Positions 26,042-34,898 of a stretch of DNA of 64,000 bases are shown in pieces. Source of the stretch: Lutibacter sp. Hel_I_33_5 (GTDB lineage Bacteria > Bacteroidota > Bacteroidia > Flavobacteriales > Flavobacteriaceae); assembly GCF_007827455.1 (NCBI RefSeq), contig NZ_VISM01000001.1:124001-188000 (forward strand). Reading direction: 5' to 3'. Position numbers and translations under genes: made by a program. Under the pieces are notes generated by a model. It worked only from the letters and a program-made list of their open reading frames with translations, searched no databases and was not told where the DNA came from. Position 1 is the first letter of the stretch. Each line of letters opens with the position of its first letter.

Positions 26042-27133
26042 TTGTCATCAATCAATATTCCATTATTAGAGACAGTCTCACTTTTGGCTACACTTCATTG
26101 CTTAGTTTTAAGCTTAGTAATTCTGTTTTCAAAGTTTTTCAGAAGTAAAACCAATAATTATTTAGGGTTTACTTTATTAATTATCGCTATTGTTGGAATT
26201 AATAATTGGTTTTGGGATATCGGTTCCAATCCAATAATAATTAGCTTACTAGATTTATTTCTTTGGCAATTCTTATATCCAACAACGCTATTTGTTTTCT
26301 TTTATAAAACCTCAAATAATACTTCGGGTATTACACAACGTTTAAAGTTTTTTTACCTGCCTTTTATTCTATTAAGTGCACTCAATATCTTTTTGTCTTT
26401 AAGTACAACTTTTCAATTGTATAATCTACCAGATATTGTTTTAAAATACATCCCTATATTTTATAAAACAATTAGCTTTTTTTCTATTGTTTTTCCTGTT
26501 TATATGATTATCCTCTCCTATAAATATACGCTAGCTAAAAAGAACAGTTTGAGTAAAAAGTGGTTAAAATATCTTTTGGGTTTTCTTTCGCTAATTATAT
26601 TATTTGGAGTTGTATTAGAATCTTATCGATTTATCTTTTTAGAGAAATTACCACTAACTTATTTATGGACATTTAGTTCTATTTTTATTTATTGGTTAAC
26701 CTATAAAGGGATGTACCAATTTAAATTGTCGAATGACCAATTTGAAATTAGAGAGATTACTAAAAGAGAAAAAAAGAAACCAATCAATTCTGTAAACTCT
26801 AAAAGTTCTCATTTTAAAAAATTAGTGTTTTTAATTGAAGAAGATAAAATACATCATAACCCAAATCTAAGCAGAGATAGTGTTGCTGAACAACTAGAAA
26901 TAAGCAACAGTTACCTATCTCAAATTATTAAAGAAAATACTTCTGTTAATTTTTCAGACTACATTAATTCACATCGCATAAAGGATGTAAAACTAATGCT
27001 AAAAGACTCAGATTTTGATAAATATAGTTTACTCTCCATTGGCTTGGAATGTGGGTTTAATTCTAAAACATCGTTCTACACAAATTTTAAAAAAGAAACA
27101 GGACTAACACCCAAAGAATATAAGAATAAATAG
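26042..27133 (+). CDS. Membrane-anchored AraC-family transcriptional regulator
   Basis: 363 residues beginning at a TTG codon; an in-frame stop 10 bp upstream rules out an earlier start and the next Met lies deep in the protein. The N-terminal 230 residues contain six or seven hydrophobic segments (LLATLHCLVLSLVILFSKFF and others). The C-terminal 100 residues are an HTH_18 domain: DSVAEQLEISNSYLSQIIKE and SLLSIGLECGFNSKTSFYTN, ending TGLTPKEYKNK. Such integral membrane AraC proteins are common in Bacteroidota and sense an unknown signal in the membrane. It stands first in the island and probably controls the amidohydrolase operon. Confidence 0.9.
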   Translation: MSSINIPLLETVSLLATLHCLVLSLVILFSKFFRSKTNNYLGFTLLIIAIVGINNWFWDIGSNPIIISLLDLFLWQFLYPTTLFVFFYKTSNNTSGITQRLKFFYLPFILLSALNIFLSLSTTFQLYNLPDIVLKYIPIFYKTISFFSIVFPVYMIILSYKYTLAKKNSLSKKWLKYLLGFLSLIILFGVVLESYRFIFLEKLPLTYLWTFSSIFIYWLTYKGMYQFKLSNDQFEIREITKREKKKPINSVNSKSSHFKKLVFLIEEDKIHHNPNLSRDSVAEQLEISNSYLSQIIKENTSVNFSDYINSHRIKDVKLMLKDSDFDKYSLLSIGLECGFNSKTSFYTNFKKETGLTPKEYKNK

Positions 27134-27187
27134 GTTCTATTTTCTCAAGAGTATCGATTTCCGAACTACAAAAACTATTATGAGTAG

Positions 27188-27195
27188 TAGGTTTG
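27188..27195 (+). promoter_or_regulatory. -7 promoter box of the amidohydrolase operon
   Basis: TAGGTTTG matches TAnnTTTG and lies 23 bp before the ATG at 27219. There is no clear -33 TTG, which would fit a promoter that needs an activator such as the adjacent AraC protein. Confidence 0.45.
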
Positions 27196-27218
27196 CATAA
27201 AATTAATAAATCAAAACA

Positions 27219-28532
27219 ATGCGAACACAAAAAAAATATCTATTGCTATTTATTCTAATGGTATGTTCTGTAGGTATGGCTCAAACTAAAACAATTTCGT
27301 TTGAGAATGTAAATGTAATTCCAATGGATACCGACACCATAATTACTAATCAAAGAGTAATTATAGCAAATGGTAAAATATTGAAAATTGAGCCAGCTTC
27401 TAAAACGATAACCATTCATATTGATGTTGCAATAGAAGCTTCAGGTAAATATTTAATTCCTGGTTTAGTAGAAACACATTATCATCTACAGAACAATATT
27501 GAGAATGAGTTCAAGCTTTTAATTGCAAACGGAATAACCTCTGCTAGAAACATGGCAGAATATGATGGTCAAGATCATATAAAAATAAGAGCGGTCGCTC
27601 AAAGTAATTCTATTTTGTCTCCTCATTATTACACAACCGGACCTTATCTTAATAGAAGCCATTTTAATCATATAGATTCTGTTGAAACCATAGTAAAGTA
27701 CCATAAAGAAAGAGGTTATAATTATTTGAAAATTGCTGATAATCTACCAAAAGACATTTACTTAAAGTTATTAGAAACGGCTAGTAAACAAGACCTTGAA
27801 ATTGTTGGACATGGACAAAGAGAACTACCGTTAGAATATTCATTGAGAATTAAATCTATTGCTCATGTTGAAGAGTTTATGAATATCTTTTCAAAAGAAG
27901 AGCGTACATCTATTAGTTATCTTAATAAAGCTGCAAAAGAAATTAAAACAAGTGGTGTTTATGTTTCGCCTACTCTTGGAATATTTGAAATGATTAGTCG
28001 ATATGCAGATAAGACCAAATCTGAGATGTTGAATAACGACGAAAATATCAAATACTTACCAAAACATTATTCAGATTATTGGAAGTCTAACACTATTAAT
28101 TATAGAAAAAACTCATGGTTCACTAAAAATGAATCATTAATCCGACTTGAAAATGAATTAGAATGGCAAAAGAAGTTCACCTTACTATTACATAAGCAAG
28201 GAGTACCATTAATGGCAGGAAGTGATACATATGGTTTATTTCTTCCAGGTTTTTCTCTTCATCATGAATTAGAATTAATCTACAGTTCTGGGCTTTCAGC
28301 ATATGAAACACTTAAAACAGCAACAGTTGTTCCTGCACGTTATTTAAATACAATTTCACAAAGTGGAACTGTTACTGAAGGAAAATTAGCTGATTTAGTT
28401 TTATTAGAAAAAAATCCTCTTGACGATATTAGAAATACAAAAACAATTATAGGTGTTGTTATAAAAGGGAAATGGTTTAATAGAAAAAAGTTAAATAAAA
28501 TATTATTAGAAGTAGAAAATTCGAACAAATAA
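27219..28532 (+). CDS. Secreted amidohydrolase-family protein
   Basis: 437 residues with a signal peptide (YLLLFILMVCSVGMAQT). The metal-dependent hydrolase fold is shown by the start FENVNVIPMDTDTIITNQRV, the first metal motif VETHYH (normally D-x-HxH; Glu replaces Asp here), LEIVGHGQRELP and SIAHVEEFM for the second and third His, and MAGSDTYG for the catalytic Asp, followed by the family C terminus TVTEGKLADLVLLEKNPLDD. Probably an imidazolonepropionase-like peptidase or lactamase in the periplasm; substrate unknown. 53 bp precede the DoxX-like gene. Confidence 0.88.
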   Translation: MRTQKKYLLLFILMVCSVGMAQTKTISFENVNVIPMDTDTIITNQRVIIANGKILKIEPASKTITIHIDVAIEASGKYLIPGLVETHYHLQNNIENEFKLLIANGITSARNMAEYDGQDHIKIRAVAQSNSILSPHYYTTGPYLNRSHFNHIDSVETIVKYHKERGYNYLKIADNLPKDIYLKLLETASKQDLEIVGHGQRELPLEYSLRIKSIAHVEEFMNIFSKEERTSISYLNKAAKEIKTSGVYVSPTLGIFEMISRYADKTKSEMLNNDENIKYLPKHYSDYWKSNTINYRKNSWFTKNESLIRLENELEWQKKFTLLLHKQGVPLMAGSDTYGLFLPGFSLHHELELIYSSGLSAYETLKTATVVPARYLNTISQSGTVTEGKLADLVLLEKNPLDDIRNTKTIIGVVIKGKWFNRKKLNKILLEVENSNK

Positions 28533-28585
28533 AACGAACAACTACTCAAATACAAAACCGTTGTAAACAATCAAAAAAAATAACT

Positions 28586-29158
28586 ATGAAAAAAATATAT
28601 TATAAAGAAATAATTGAAATCGTTTGTCGATTGTATGTGTTCTTTTTTCTTACCATATATGGATTAGGAAAAGTAATTGGTGCCCAATTTTATACGGCTG
28701 CAAGAATGCCAGATGGATTGGATCTTATACCAATAGGACAAGTTTCAGACTTTGATTTGGCTTGGGTTTTTATGGGGCGTTCTTTTGGATATATGCTGTT
28801 CATTGGTCTAGCAGAAATTTTTGGAGCTTTTTTACTGCTATTTAATAAAACCAAACTAATTGGATCCCTTGTTTTAATCCCAATAATGGTTAACGTAATT
28901 GTATTCGACATATTTTTCCTTGACGAATATGGTGCATTAGCTGGTGCAACATTATATCTTCTAATGCTACTTACAATTCTTATTATCAATAAGGAAAAAA
29001 TAAGCAAACTGTTAATAGAACTGGTTAGCACTAATAAGGTTTCTAAAATATCATTCAAAGAAAAGCTCATCAAATATTCAATTGTGCTAGTCATAATAAT
29101 TTTGATTTTTATAGGAGATCAATTCATTGTGAATTTCTTTGGGCATGGAAAAGGATAA
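28586..29158 (+). CDS. DoxX-like integral membrane protein
   Basis: 190 residues with four core membrane helices and a fifth near the C terminus. The first helix (VCRLYVFFFLTIYGLGKVIG) followed by a short loop, then FGYMLFIGLAEIFGAFLLLFNKTKLIGSLVLI, matches the helix-loop-AEI/G pattern of DoxX/DoxD-like proteins. These are small quinone-linked or redox membrane proteins of unclear job. Between the amidohydrolase and the DCC protein on the same strand; probably one transcript. Confidence 0.65.
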   Translation: MKKIYYKEIIEIVCRLYVFFFLTIYGLGKVIGAQFYTAARMPDGLDLIPIGQVSDFDLAWVFMGRSFGYMLFIGLAEIFGAFLLLFNKTKLIGSLVLIPIMVNVIVFDIFFLDEYGALAGATLYLLMLLTILIINKEKISKLLIELVSTNKVSKISFKEKLIKYSIVLVIIILIFIGDQFIVNFFGHGKG

Positions 29159-29196
29159 GAAATAATTGATTTCAACAAAACATATTTTTCAATCAC

Positions 29197-29622
29197 ATGA
29201 AACGGAATTCAAAGATTAAAGAAAATAGAAACATATTATTTTTTGATGGCGTTTGCACATTATGTAATAAAACAATTGATTTTTTTATAAAAAGGAATGA
29301 TAGAAATACAATATTTTATGCATCACTGCAATCAAAATTTGCCAAGGATTTTCTAAGAACACAAGCTATTGATTCAAATAAAATGGAAACAATATTATAT
29401 TTCTCAAAAGGAAAACTACACACTAAGTCTTCCGCAGTACTTATAGCTGTAAAGGAATTAAGTTCAATTCATCGTGGTTTCTTCCTTTTACTAATCATTC
29501 CAAAATTCATTAGGGACTATTTTTACGATATAATTGCTACAAAGAGATATAGACTATTTGGTAAATCAACAACATGTAGGATTCCAAATGAAAGTGAAAT
29601 TAAACGCTTCATTTCTGAATAA
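29197..29622 (+). CDS. DCC-family thiol-disulfide oxidoreductase (DUF393)
   Basis: 141 residues. The defining motif FFDGVCTLCNKTIDFF (D-G-x-C-x-x-C, about 16-31) with a following Asp/Arg-rich turn and the segment AVLIAVKELSS and RLFGKSTTCRIP agree with DUF393. The thioredoxin-like CxxC suggests a redox role. DCC and DoxX proteins are often neighbours, as here. Start ATG 29197; two Lys-rich lead residues before the domain are normal. Confidence 0.87.
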   Translation: MKRNSKIKENRNILFFDGVCTLCNKTIDFFIKRNDRNTIFYASLQSKFAKDFLRTQAIDSNKMETILYFSKGKLHTKSSAVLIAVKELSSIHRGFFLLLIIPKFIRDYFYDIIATKRYRLFGKSTTCRIPNESEIKRFISE

Positions 29623-29710
29623 GAATATAAAAATAATGATGAAACAGTAAAGATAATGATGCAGCATAATAGCTGTAACAAATTTCACTTTATTTCGTCG
29701 CATATAGTAT

Positions 29711-29726
29711 ATCAATCAATCAATCA
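29711..29726 (+). repeat. (ATCA)x4 tetranucleotide repeat before the ATG at 29729
   Basis: Four exact ATCA units end 2 bp before the start codon of the NAD(P)-binding protein, in the place where ribosome-entry context matters. Confidence 0.7.
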
Positions 29727-29728
29727 AA

Positions 29729-30460
29729 ATGACAGTTTTAGTAGTAGGAGCAAGTGGTGCCACAGGAAGTAAATTAGTAGAACAACTTCTAATTGAAAAA
29801 CATAGGATAAAAATAATTGTAAGATCACCAGATAAATTACCAGAATCTTGGAAAACCAATAATGACTTACAAATTATAACAGCGAGTTTATTAGAATTAA
29901 GTGATATAGAAATGAGTGCCATTGTAAGCGATTGTAAAGCAGTTGCTTCTTGTCTAGGTCATAATATGTCTTGGAAAGGCATTTACGGACAACCTAGAAA
30001 ATTAGTGACAGATGCTACACGACGATTATGCGATGTTATAAAATCAAATAATTTGCAAAGTCCTATAAAGTTTGTTTTAATGAACACTACAGGAAATCGT
30101 AATCGCGACTTAAATGAGCCTATTTCTTTTGCACAAAAATGTGTAATTGGGCTTCTTCGTTTGTTATTGCCACCTCATGTAGATAATGAGAAAGCTGCAG
30201 ATTATTTACGTACACAAATTGGGCAAAACAATAATTTAATCGAATGGGTTGCAGTTAGACCAGATGGCTTGATTAACGAAGAAAACGTTTCCGATTATGA
30301 AATACATCCTTCACCAATTAGAAGCGCCATATTTAATGCAGGTAAAGTAAGCCGTATAAATGTAGGCCATTTTATGGCTAGTTTAATTACCGAAGACAAC
30401 TTATGGAAGAAATGGAAAGGGCAGATGCCAGTAATCTATAGCAAATTACATCAAAATTAA
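29729..30460 (+). CDS. NAD(P)-binding SDR-like protein (atypical short-chain dehydrogenase)
   Basis: 243 residues with the dinucleotide fold start TVLVVGASGATGSKLVEQLL (G-x-x-G-x-x-G), KIIVRSP after strand two, and the NmrA/SDR_a5-like body with KFVLMNTTGNRN and VAVRPDGL. There is no Tyr-x-x-x-Lys pair of classical dehydrogenases, so it could be a reductase of the atypical group or a redox sensor. First gene of the second run of the island (15 bp to the hydrolase). Confidence 0.83.
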   Translation: MTVLVVGASGATGSKLVEQLLIEKHRIKIIVRSPDKLPESWKTNNDLQIITASLLELSDIEMSAIVSDCKAVASCLGHNMSWKGIYGQPRKLVTDATRRLCDVIKSNNLQSPIKFVLMNTTGNRNRDLNEPISFAQKCVIGLLRLLLPPHVDNEKAADYLRTQIGQNNNLIEWVAVRPDGLINEENVSDYEIHPSPIRSAIFNAGKVSRINVGHFMASLITEDNLWKKWKGQMPVIYSKLHQN

Positions 30461-30475
30461 TATTATTAGTAAAAA

Positions 30476-31336
30476 ATGGAATCATTATATAAATCTGAAA
30501 CAGGAAAAGCTGAAATTTTAAATCTCTATAATCAAAAATTAAAGGATCTAAATATCAACTATCAGTATCATGAGGTTGAAACGGCTTTTGGTAAAACCAA
30601 TGTAATTGTTACTGGAGATGCACCAAAACCACCAATACTAATTGTTCATGGTTCAAACGGATGTGCACCAATTGCTTTAGAAACATATTTTGGTTTAGAC
30701 ACACATTTTCAAGTTTTTGCCGTTGATGCATTGGCACAACCTAATAAAAGTGCAGAAACACGATTATCAATGAAAAATGTTGATTACGGACAGTGGTTAC
30801 ACGAAGTGATTGATAGTTTAGAGTTAAAAAATGTAACGCTTGCTGGATTTTCGTTCGGTGGACTGGTTATTCTAAAGGCATTAGAATTCAAAGATGCCAA
30901 TATAAAAGAAGTGTTTTTAACAGCACCTGCATATATTGTTAATGGGAATCCCATAAAAGCATTATTTAAAGTGTTTATTCCAATGAAGCGCTATATAAGA
31001 ACCAAGAAATCAAAATATGTAGAACGTTTTTTAAATGAGCTGTTTACAGAAAAAGATGCCTTTGCATTACAATTTCTCTCTAAAGTATTTTTGCATTTTA
31101 AAATGGATTTCACATCTGTTCCAGTAATACATAGGAGGGAAGCTAATTTAATAAAAACACCATTCACATTAATAGCAGCAAAAAATGACTTAATGTTTCC
31201 AGGTGAAAAAATGTTAAAAAGAGCAGAGAAGATATTTCCATCATTAAAGGAAACAATTTTACTTAAACACTCTAAACACGTACAAAATAAATCTGATAAT
31301 AAAATGATTGTAGATCTAATTAACAAGAGTATTTAA
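30476..31336 (+). CDS. Alpha/beta hydrolase
   Basis: 286 residues. Oxyanion turn IVHGSNGCAP, nucleophile elbow LAGFSFGGLVILKAL (Ser about 125), acid in AAKNDLMFPGE and His in LKHSKHVQNKS complete the triad. No signal peptide. Near family members hydrolyse esters or act as epoxide or lactone hydrolases; substrate cannot be predicted. 10 bp before the next gene, so part of an operon with 29729-30460 and the two small genes that follow. Confidence 0.86.
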   Translation: MESLYKSETGKAEILNLYNQKLKDLNINYQYHEVETAFGKTNVIVTGDAPKPPILIVHGSNGCAPIALETYFGLDTHFQVFAVDALAQPNKSAETRLSMKNVDYGQWLHEVIDSLELKNVTLAGFSFGGLVILKALEFKDANIKEVFLTAPAYIVNGNPIKALFKVFIPMKRYIRTKKSKYVERFLNELFTEKDAFALQFLSKVFLHFKMDFTSVPVIHRREANLIKTPFTLIAAKNDLMFPGEKMLKRAEKIFPSLKETILLKHSKHVQNKSDNKMIVDLINKSI

Positions 31337-31346
31337 AAAATAAACA

Positions 31347-31682
31347 ATGAATATAAATAACAAGAGATTTATTGCAATTGAAAATAAAAGTGGATTATCC
31401 TCTAACGAAACTATTTTTCATTATTTCCAAAAAGGAAATACTATAACTGGAAAATATAATGGAGGTGAAATATTAGAAGGTTTTATTATTGGAAAGAAAA
31501 CGGATGTGAATCAAGTTGAGTTTTTATTTCAGTGTTTAACTAAAGATAATGAATTGAGAGTTGGAGAATCTAAAGGTATTATTTCAAAAAATAAGTCAGG
31601 TAAATTAGAGTTGAAATTTGAATGGAATTGGTTGAATGGAGATTTATCAGGAGGAACATCTGCATACATTGAAATAACTTAA
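31347..31682 (+). CDS. Small conserved protein of unknown function (n-acetylglutamate-synthase-like name in other genomes)
   Basis: 111 residues, soluble, beta-rich: FHYFQKGNTITGKYNGGEIL, IGKKTDVNQVEFLFQCL and KLELKFEWNWLNGDLSGGTS. I recognise the pattern as a short family that is often mislabelled as an acetylglutamate synthase although it has no GNAT motifs; function is not known. Spaced 10 bp after the hydrolase and 11 bp before the membrane protein gene, so co-transcribed. Confidence 0.6.
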   Translation: MNINNKRFIAIENKSGLSSNETIFHYFQKGNTITGKYNGGEILEGFIIGKKTDVNQVEFLFQCLTKDNELRVGESKGIISKNKSGKLELKFEWNWLNGDLSGGTSAYIEIT

Positions 31683-31693
31683 AAAAACAAAAA

Positions 31694-32269
31694 ATGTCGA
31701 TAACAAAAGAAGAATTAGTAGTTAAGAGGAATATATCTGGAAAGAAAGTTTTTTGGCTTTTCATTCTAACCAATCTAGTTTATGCTTTTATGTTAATGGT
31801 TACAATTCCGAATACAATGGCTTTTTCCAATGGAATGAAATTGTTAGATATGATGCCAACAGGATATGATTTTAATTATGTAAATAAATTGTTCAGTGAT
31901 CTGGGTGACAATGGACGTGAAACGTATCTAACTAGCCAAATACCTGTAGATATGGTATATCCATTACTATTTGGGGTTTCCTATTGCTTATTAATGGCAT
32001 ATTTACTAAAGAAAATAAATAAACTAAAACCTTTTTTCTATTATTTATGCTTGCTACCAATAATTGCAGGAATTGCTGATTATATTGAAAACATGGGAAT
32101 TATTACAATGTTGAAGACTTATCCAGATATTACAGAAACTACAGTTACTACAACTAATATGTTTTCAGTGATAAAAAGTATCTCTACAAGTGTTTTCTTT
32201 TTTGCTTTGATAGTAATCTTAATACTAGTTGGTATTAGTTTTTTTAAGAAATCAATTATTACCACTTAA
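31694..32269 (+). CDS. Unknown four-helix membrane protein
   Basis: 191 residues with four predicted membrane helices: VFWLFILTNLVYAFMLMVTI (about 16-35), VDMVYPLLFGVSYCLLMAYL, FYYLCLLPIIAGIADYI, and SVFFFALIVILILVGISFF. The segment between helices one and two (FSNGMKLLDMMPTGYD) is probably outside. The family resembles small Bacteroidota membrane proteins without assigned role. Last gene of the island run. Confidence 0.65.
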   Translation: MSITKEELVVKRNISGKKVFWLFILTNLVYAFMLMVTIPNTMAFSNGMKLLDMMPTGYDFNYVNKLFSDLGDNGRETYLTSQIPVDMVYPLLFGVSYCLLMAYLLKKINKLKPFFYYLCLLPIIAGIADYIENMGIITMLKTYPDITETTVTTTNMFSVIKSISTSVFFFALIVILILVGISFFKKSIITT

Positions 32270-32527
32270 GAAATATATTATAAATAATAAAAATTACTGA
32301 TATTAATTAGAAATTAAAATCTCGATGTTAAACTTGGCCTCATAAAATTTTGGTAAAACAATAAGGTGAATTGAGTGTGCATATTTTAGGGGTTTAGTAC
32401 TACAGTTTCTTAAGAGTTTCAATTATACAAGGGATTTCAAAGCAATCTTAATAAGTTACAATGTTTCCTAAAATATAGCGAATGAGCCGTTAATTGTTTC
32501 CAAAAGTTTATGCAGCCTTGAATTTTT

Positions 32528-32561
32528 GTTTCTTTTGTTTCAAGACAAAAGATAATGAAAC
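32528..32561. repeat. Imperfect inverted repeat (GTTTC...TTCAAG...GAAAC)
   Basis: Arms GTTTCTTTTGT (32528-32538) and ACAAAAGA..GAAAC (32545-32561) around a TTCAAG centre. It belongs to a type of short palindrome that recurs between flavobacterial genes; 4 extra bases break the right arm. Confidence 0.5.
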
Positions 32562-32596
32562 ACGAAAAAAAAGGATTAATTGAAGTTCTACATATA

Positions 32597-32640
32597 ACAA
32601 GTGCATAGAATTTTATTTTTCATAAAATTTATGCTCTTGT
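32597..32640. other. Long strong hairpin in the island's right flank
   Basis: ACAAG-t-GCATA-g-AATTTTAT, a 5-nt loop (TTTTC), and the complementary ATAAAATT-TATGC-t-CTTGT: about 18 base pairs with one mismatch and one bulge. No coding frame overlaps it. It may be a terminator, a small RNA element or the end of a mobile element. Confidence 0.6.
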
Positions 32641-32794
32641 GGCAATCCACGAGAATCGTCTAAAAATTTTTATTACGTACATTTTATCGAATACGCGATT
32701 TTTAATAAGAGCAAAAAGGTTAGCTTTTATTTTGGCGTTGGCAAGCGTTGGATAATTGTGTGTAAAATAAATTGCCAGAGCAATTTGATTTTTT

Positions 32795-32845
32795 AAAACA
32801 ATCGAGCGCTTGATAGCGGCTATTTTACATAACGGCTAATTATAG
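32795..32845. repeat. Island-flanking direct repeat, right copy
   Basis: 51 bp identical at 46 positions to 25498-25548, same orientation. It lies 525 bp after the last island gene and 250 bp before the P-II gene. Confidence 0.7.
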
Positions 32846-32934
32846 ATACAAATGTTTTATAAACGCTGCGAAGCAAACCGCTCATTAGTTTAATGACCCA
32901 AGTTCAAATTATTCTTGTGAAAACGACTGCTTAT

Positions 32935-33028
32935 GGGATATTTTACATAATACTACATTATAGCTATCAAATGGATAAACCACTCTTATTAACTAAACAA
33001 TACATTTGTACTATAATTTATATTATGT
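32935..33028. repeat. Third, degenerate copy of the flanking repeat
   Basis: GATATTTTACATAATACTAC then ATTATAGCTATCAAAT (32957-32972, identical to 25542-25557), and ATTTGTACTATAAT (33004-33017, identical to 25682-25695). The distance between the two blocks is about 30 bp here and about 125 bp at the left flank. The rest of 32270-33094 shows no gene. Confidence 0.6.
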
Positions 33029-33094
33029 CAAATAGAGTTTTTAAAAATGTACATAAACATGTACACTCCTATATAAAATAATAATTAGTATTAA

Positions 33095-33436
33095 TTAGAT
33101 AATCGCTTTAGAACCTCTAGTTTTGGTTCTAATTCTAATAGCGTCTTCTACATTGTATACAAATATTTTTCCATCACCAACCAAATTCTCTGAGGCATTG
33201 TCTAGAATAACATTGATTCCTTTTTCTAAATTTTCATCACTAACAATGCAGATAATCATAATTCTAGTTTGCATTATCATAGATTGTTCTGTTCCTCTAT
33301 AACGCTCAGAATATGTTCCTTGCAATCCAGTTCCTTTTACAGGAATTGCTGTAATACATGGTATTTCAGCTTCCTTTAAACCTTTTTGTACTGCTTTTAA
33401 TTTAGAGGGTCTTATAATTGCTTCTATTTTTTTCAT
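33095..33436 (-). CDS. glnK: P-II family nitrogen regulatory protein
   Basis: 113 residues: the N-terminal strand KKIEAIIRPSKLKAVQKGL, the T-loop GLQGTYSERYRGTEQS carrying the Tyr at the classical uridylylation position, and the C-terminal GDGKIFVYNVEDAIRIRTKTRG that binds ATP and 2-oxoglutarate. P-II trimers report nitrogen status and plug the ammonium channel. The gene starts 20 bp after amtB, the normal GlnK-AmtB pair; the symbol glnK reflects this pairing. The T-loop is slightly different from the enterobacterial one. Confidence 0.92.
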   Translation of the reverse strand: MKKIEAIIRPSKLKAVQKGLKEAEIPCITAIPVKGTGLQGTYSERYRGTEQSMIMQTRIMIICIVSDENLEKGINVILDNASENLVGDGKIFVYNVEDAIRIRTKTRGSKAII

Positions 33437-33456
33437 GTCTTAACTTTTAAAATTAA

Positions 33457-34710
33457 TTATTCGAACGTTGTATATGCCTCTACACCAAAAGATACTGCAT
33501 CAATACCAACTCGTTCTTCTTTAGCGGTAACTCTTATTCCGATTGTTTTCTTCATTATTTTTAATACAATAAATGTTATTGTAAAAGAAAAGATTCCGAT
33601 AACAAAAACACCTAACGCTTGTACACCTAATAAAGCAGCGCCACCACCAAATAATAAACCACCTTCTGTAGCAAATAAACCAACAGCTAACGCACCAAAT
33701 AATCCATTTACACCATGTACAGCAATTGCTCCTACTGGATCATCAATTTTTAATTTATCAATACAAATTACTGCTACATCTACTAAAACACCAGCAATTA
33801 AACCAATAACAATAGCAGAATTAGGTCCTACTACGTTACAACCTGCTGTAATGGCTACTAAACCAGCTAAAACACCATTTATAACCATCGTAATATCTAT
33901 TTGTCCGTATCTAAAATACGTATATAACATGGTAGACATCCCTCCTGCTGCAGATGCTAAAAATGTATTGGTAGCAACAGTTCCTATTAATTCCCAGTTT
34001 CCAACGGCTCCTAAGGTAGAACCTGGATTAAATCCAAACCAACCGAACCATAAAATAAAGGCTCCTACGGCTGCTAATGGTAAATTATGACCAGGAATTG
34101 GATTTGCTTCACCATTCTTTTGATATTTCCCGATTCTTGGGCCTAAAACAATGGCTGCTGCTAAGGCGGCAAAACCTCCCATAGCATGTACTGCTGCTGA
34201 TCCTGCAAAATCGTTAAATCCTTTAGCTGCTAACCATCCATTTGGATTCCATACCCAATTGGCAACTAATGGATACATTATTGAACAAAAGATAACTACA
34301 TATACTGCATAGCTCCATACTTTCATACGTTCTGCTACGGCTCCTGAAACAATAGAAATTGCTGCAATAGCAAATCCTAATTGTATAAACCAGAATAATT
34401 TGTTAGACACGGTTAAGCCTAAGCCTAAGTCGTTTGAAGTTATTCCCATATCAAAAGCAAACCATCCGTTAGAGTTTCCGTAAGCAATACCAAAGCCTAC
34501 AATATAAAAGGCTAATCCGCCAAAAATAACGTCTATTATTACTTTTGCGATAATACTCATAGAATTTTTTGATCGTACAAATCCTGCTTCTAGTAAGGCA
34601 AATCCGCCTTCCATAAAGAAGATAATTGCGGCACAAATTGCTACCCAAACGGTATCTATTGCACTAATTAATTCTGGTTGTTCTAAAACCATTGCTGCTG
34701 TGTTTTCCAT
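33457..34710 (-). CDS. amtB: Ammonium transporter
   Basis: 417 residues with eleven membrane helices. WVAICAAIIFFMEGGFALLEAGF opens the first helix, and GFNDFAGSAAVHAMGGFAAL holds the first pore His, DPVGAIAVHGVNGLFGALAVG the second. AmtB conducts ammonia from ammonium across the inner membrane and is closed by the P-II protein encoded next. No long periplasmic signal peptide, as in many Bacteroidota. The upstream 221 bp separate it from the LytS gene on the other strand. Confidence 0.95.
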   Translation of the reverse strand: MENTAAMVLEQPELISAIDTVWVAICAAIIFFMEGGFALLEAGFVRSKNSMSIIAKVIIDVIFGGLAFYIVGFGIAYGNSNGWFAFDMGITSNDLGLGLTVSNKLFWFIQLGFAIAAISIVSGAVAERMKVWSYAVYVVIFCSIMYPLVANWVWNPNGWLAAKGFNDFAGSAAVHAMGGFAALAAAIVLGPRIGKYQKNGEANPIPGHNLPLAAVGAFILWFGWFGFNPGSTLGAVGNWELIGTVATNTFLASAAGGMSTMLYTYFRYGQIDITMVINGVLAGLVAITAGCNVVGPNSAIVIGLIAGVLVDVAVICIDKLKIDDPVGAIAVHGVNGLFGALAVGLFATEGGLLFGGGAALLGVQALGVFVIGIFSFTITFIVLKIMKKTIGIRVTAKEERVGIDAVSFGVEAYTTFE

Positions 34711-34898
34711 AAAGTTAGTTGTTAATTAAAGTAGCTATAAATATAGGTTGGCTTTGTAAATATTCTCTATAGGAAATAATAAAAATGCCCTACTTAAATT
34801 ATGATACTAATATTTAATTTGCGATAACGATGAAAATTATTCAATTTGTCTTTTTTAAATAGAATTCTTTACATTTATTGCCTCTTAAAAACTGAATT

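Noticed and set aside
32893..33081. 62-codon plus-strand frame in the island's right flank
   Set aside because: It runs through the third repeat copy, has no recognisable pattern and includes a stretch of low-complexity His/Lys codons; it looks like chance.
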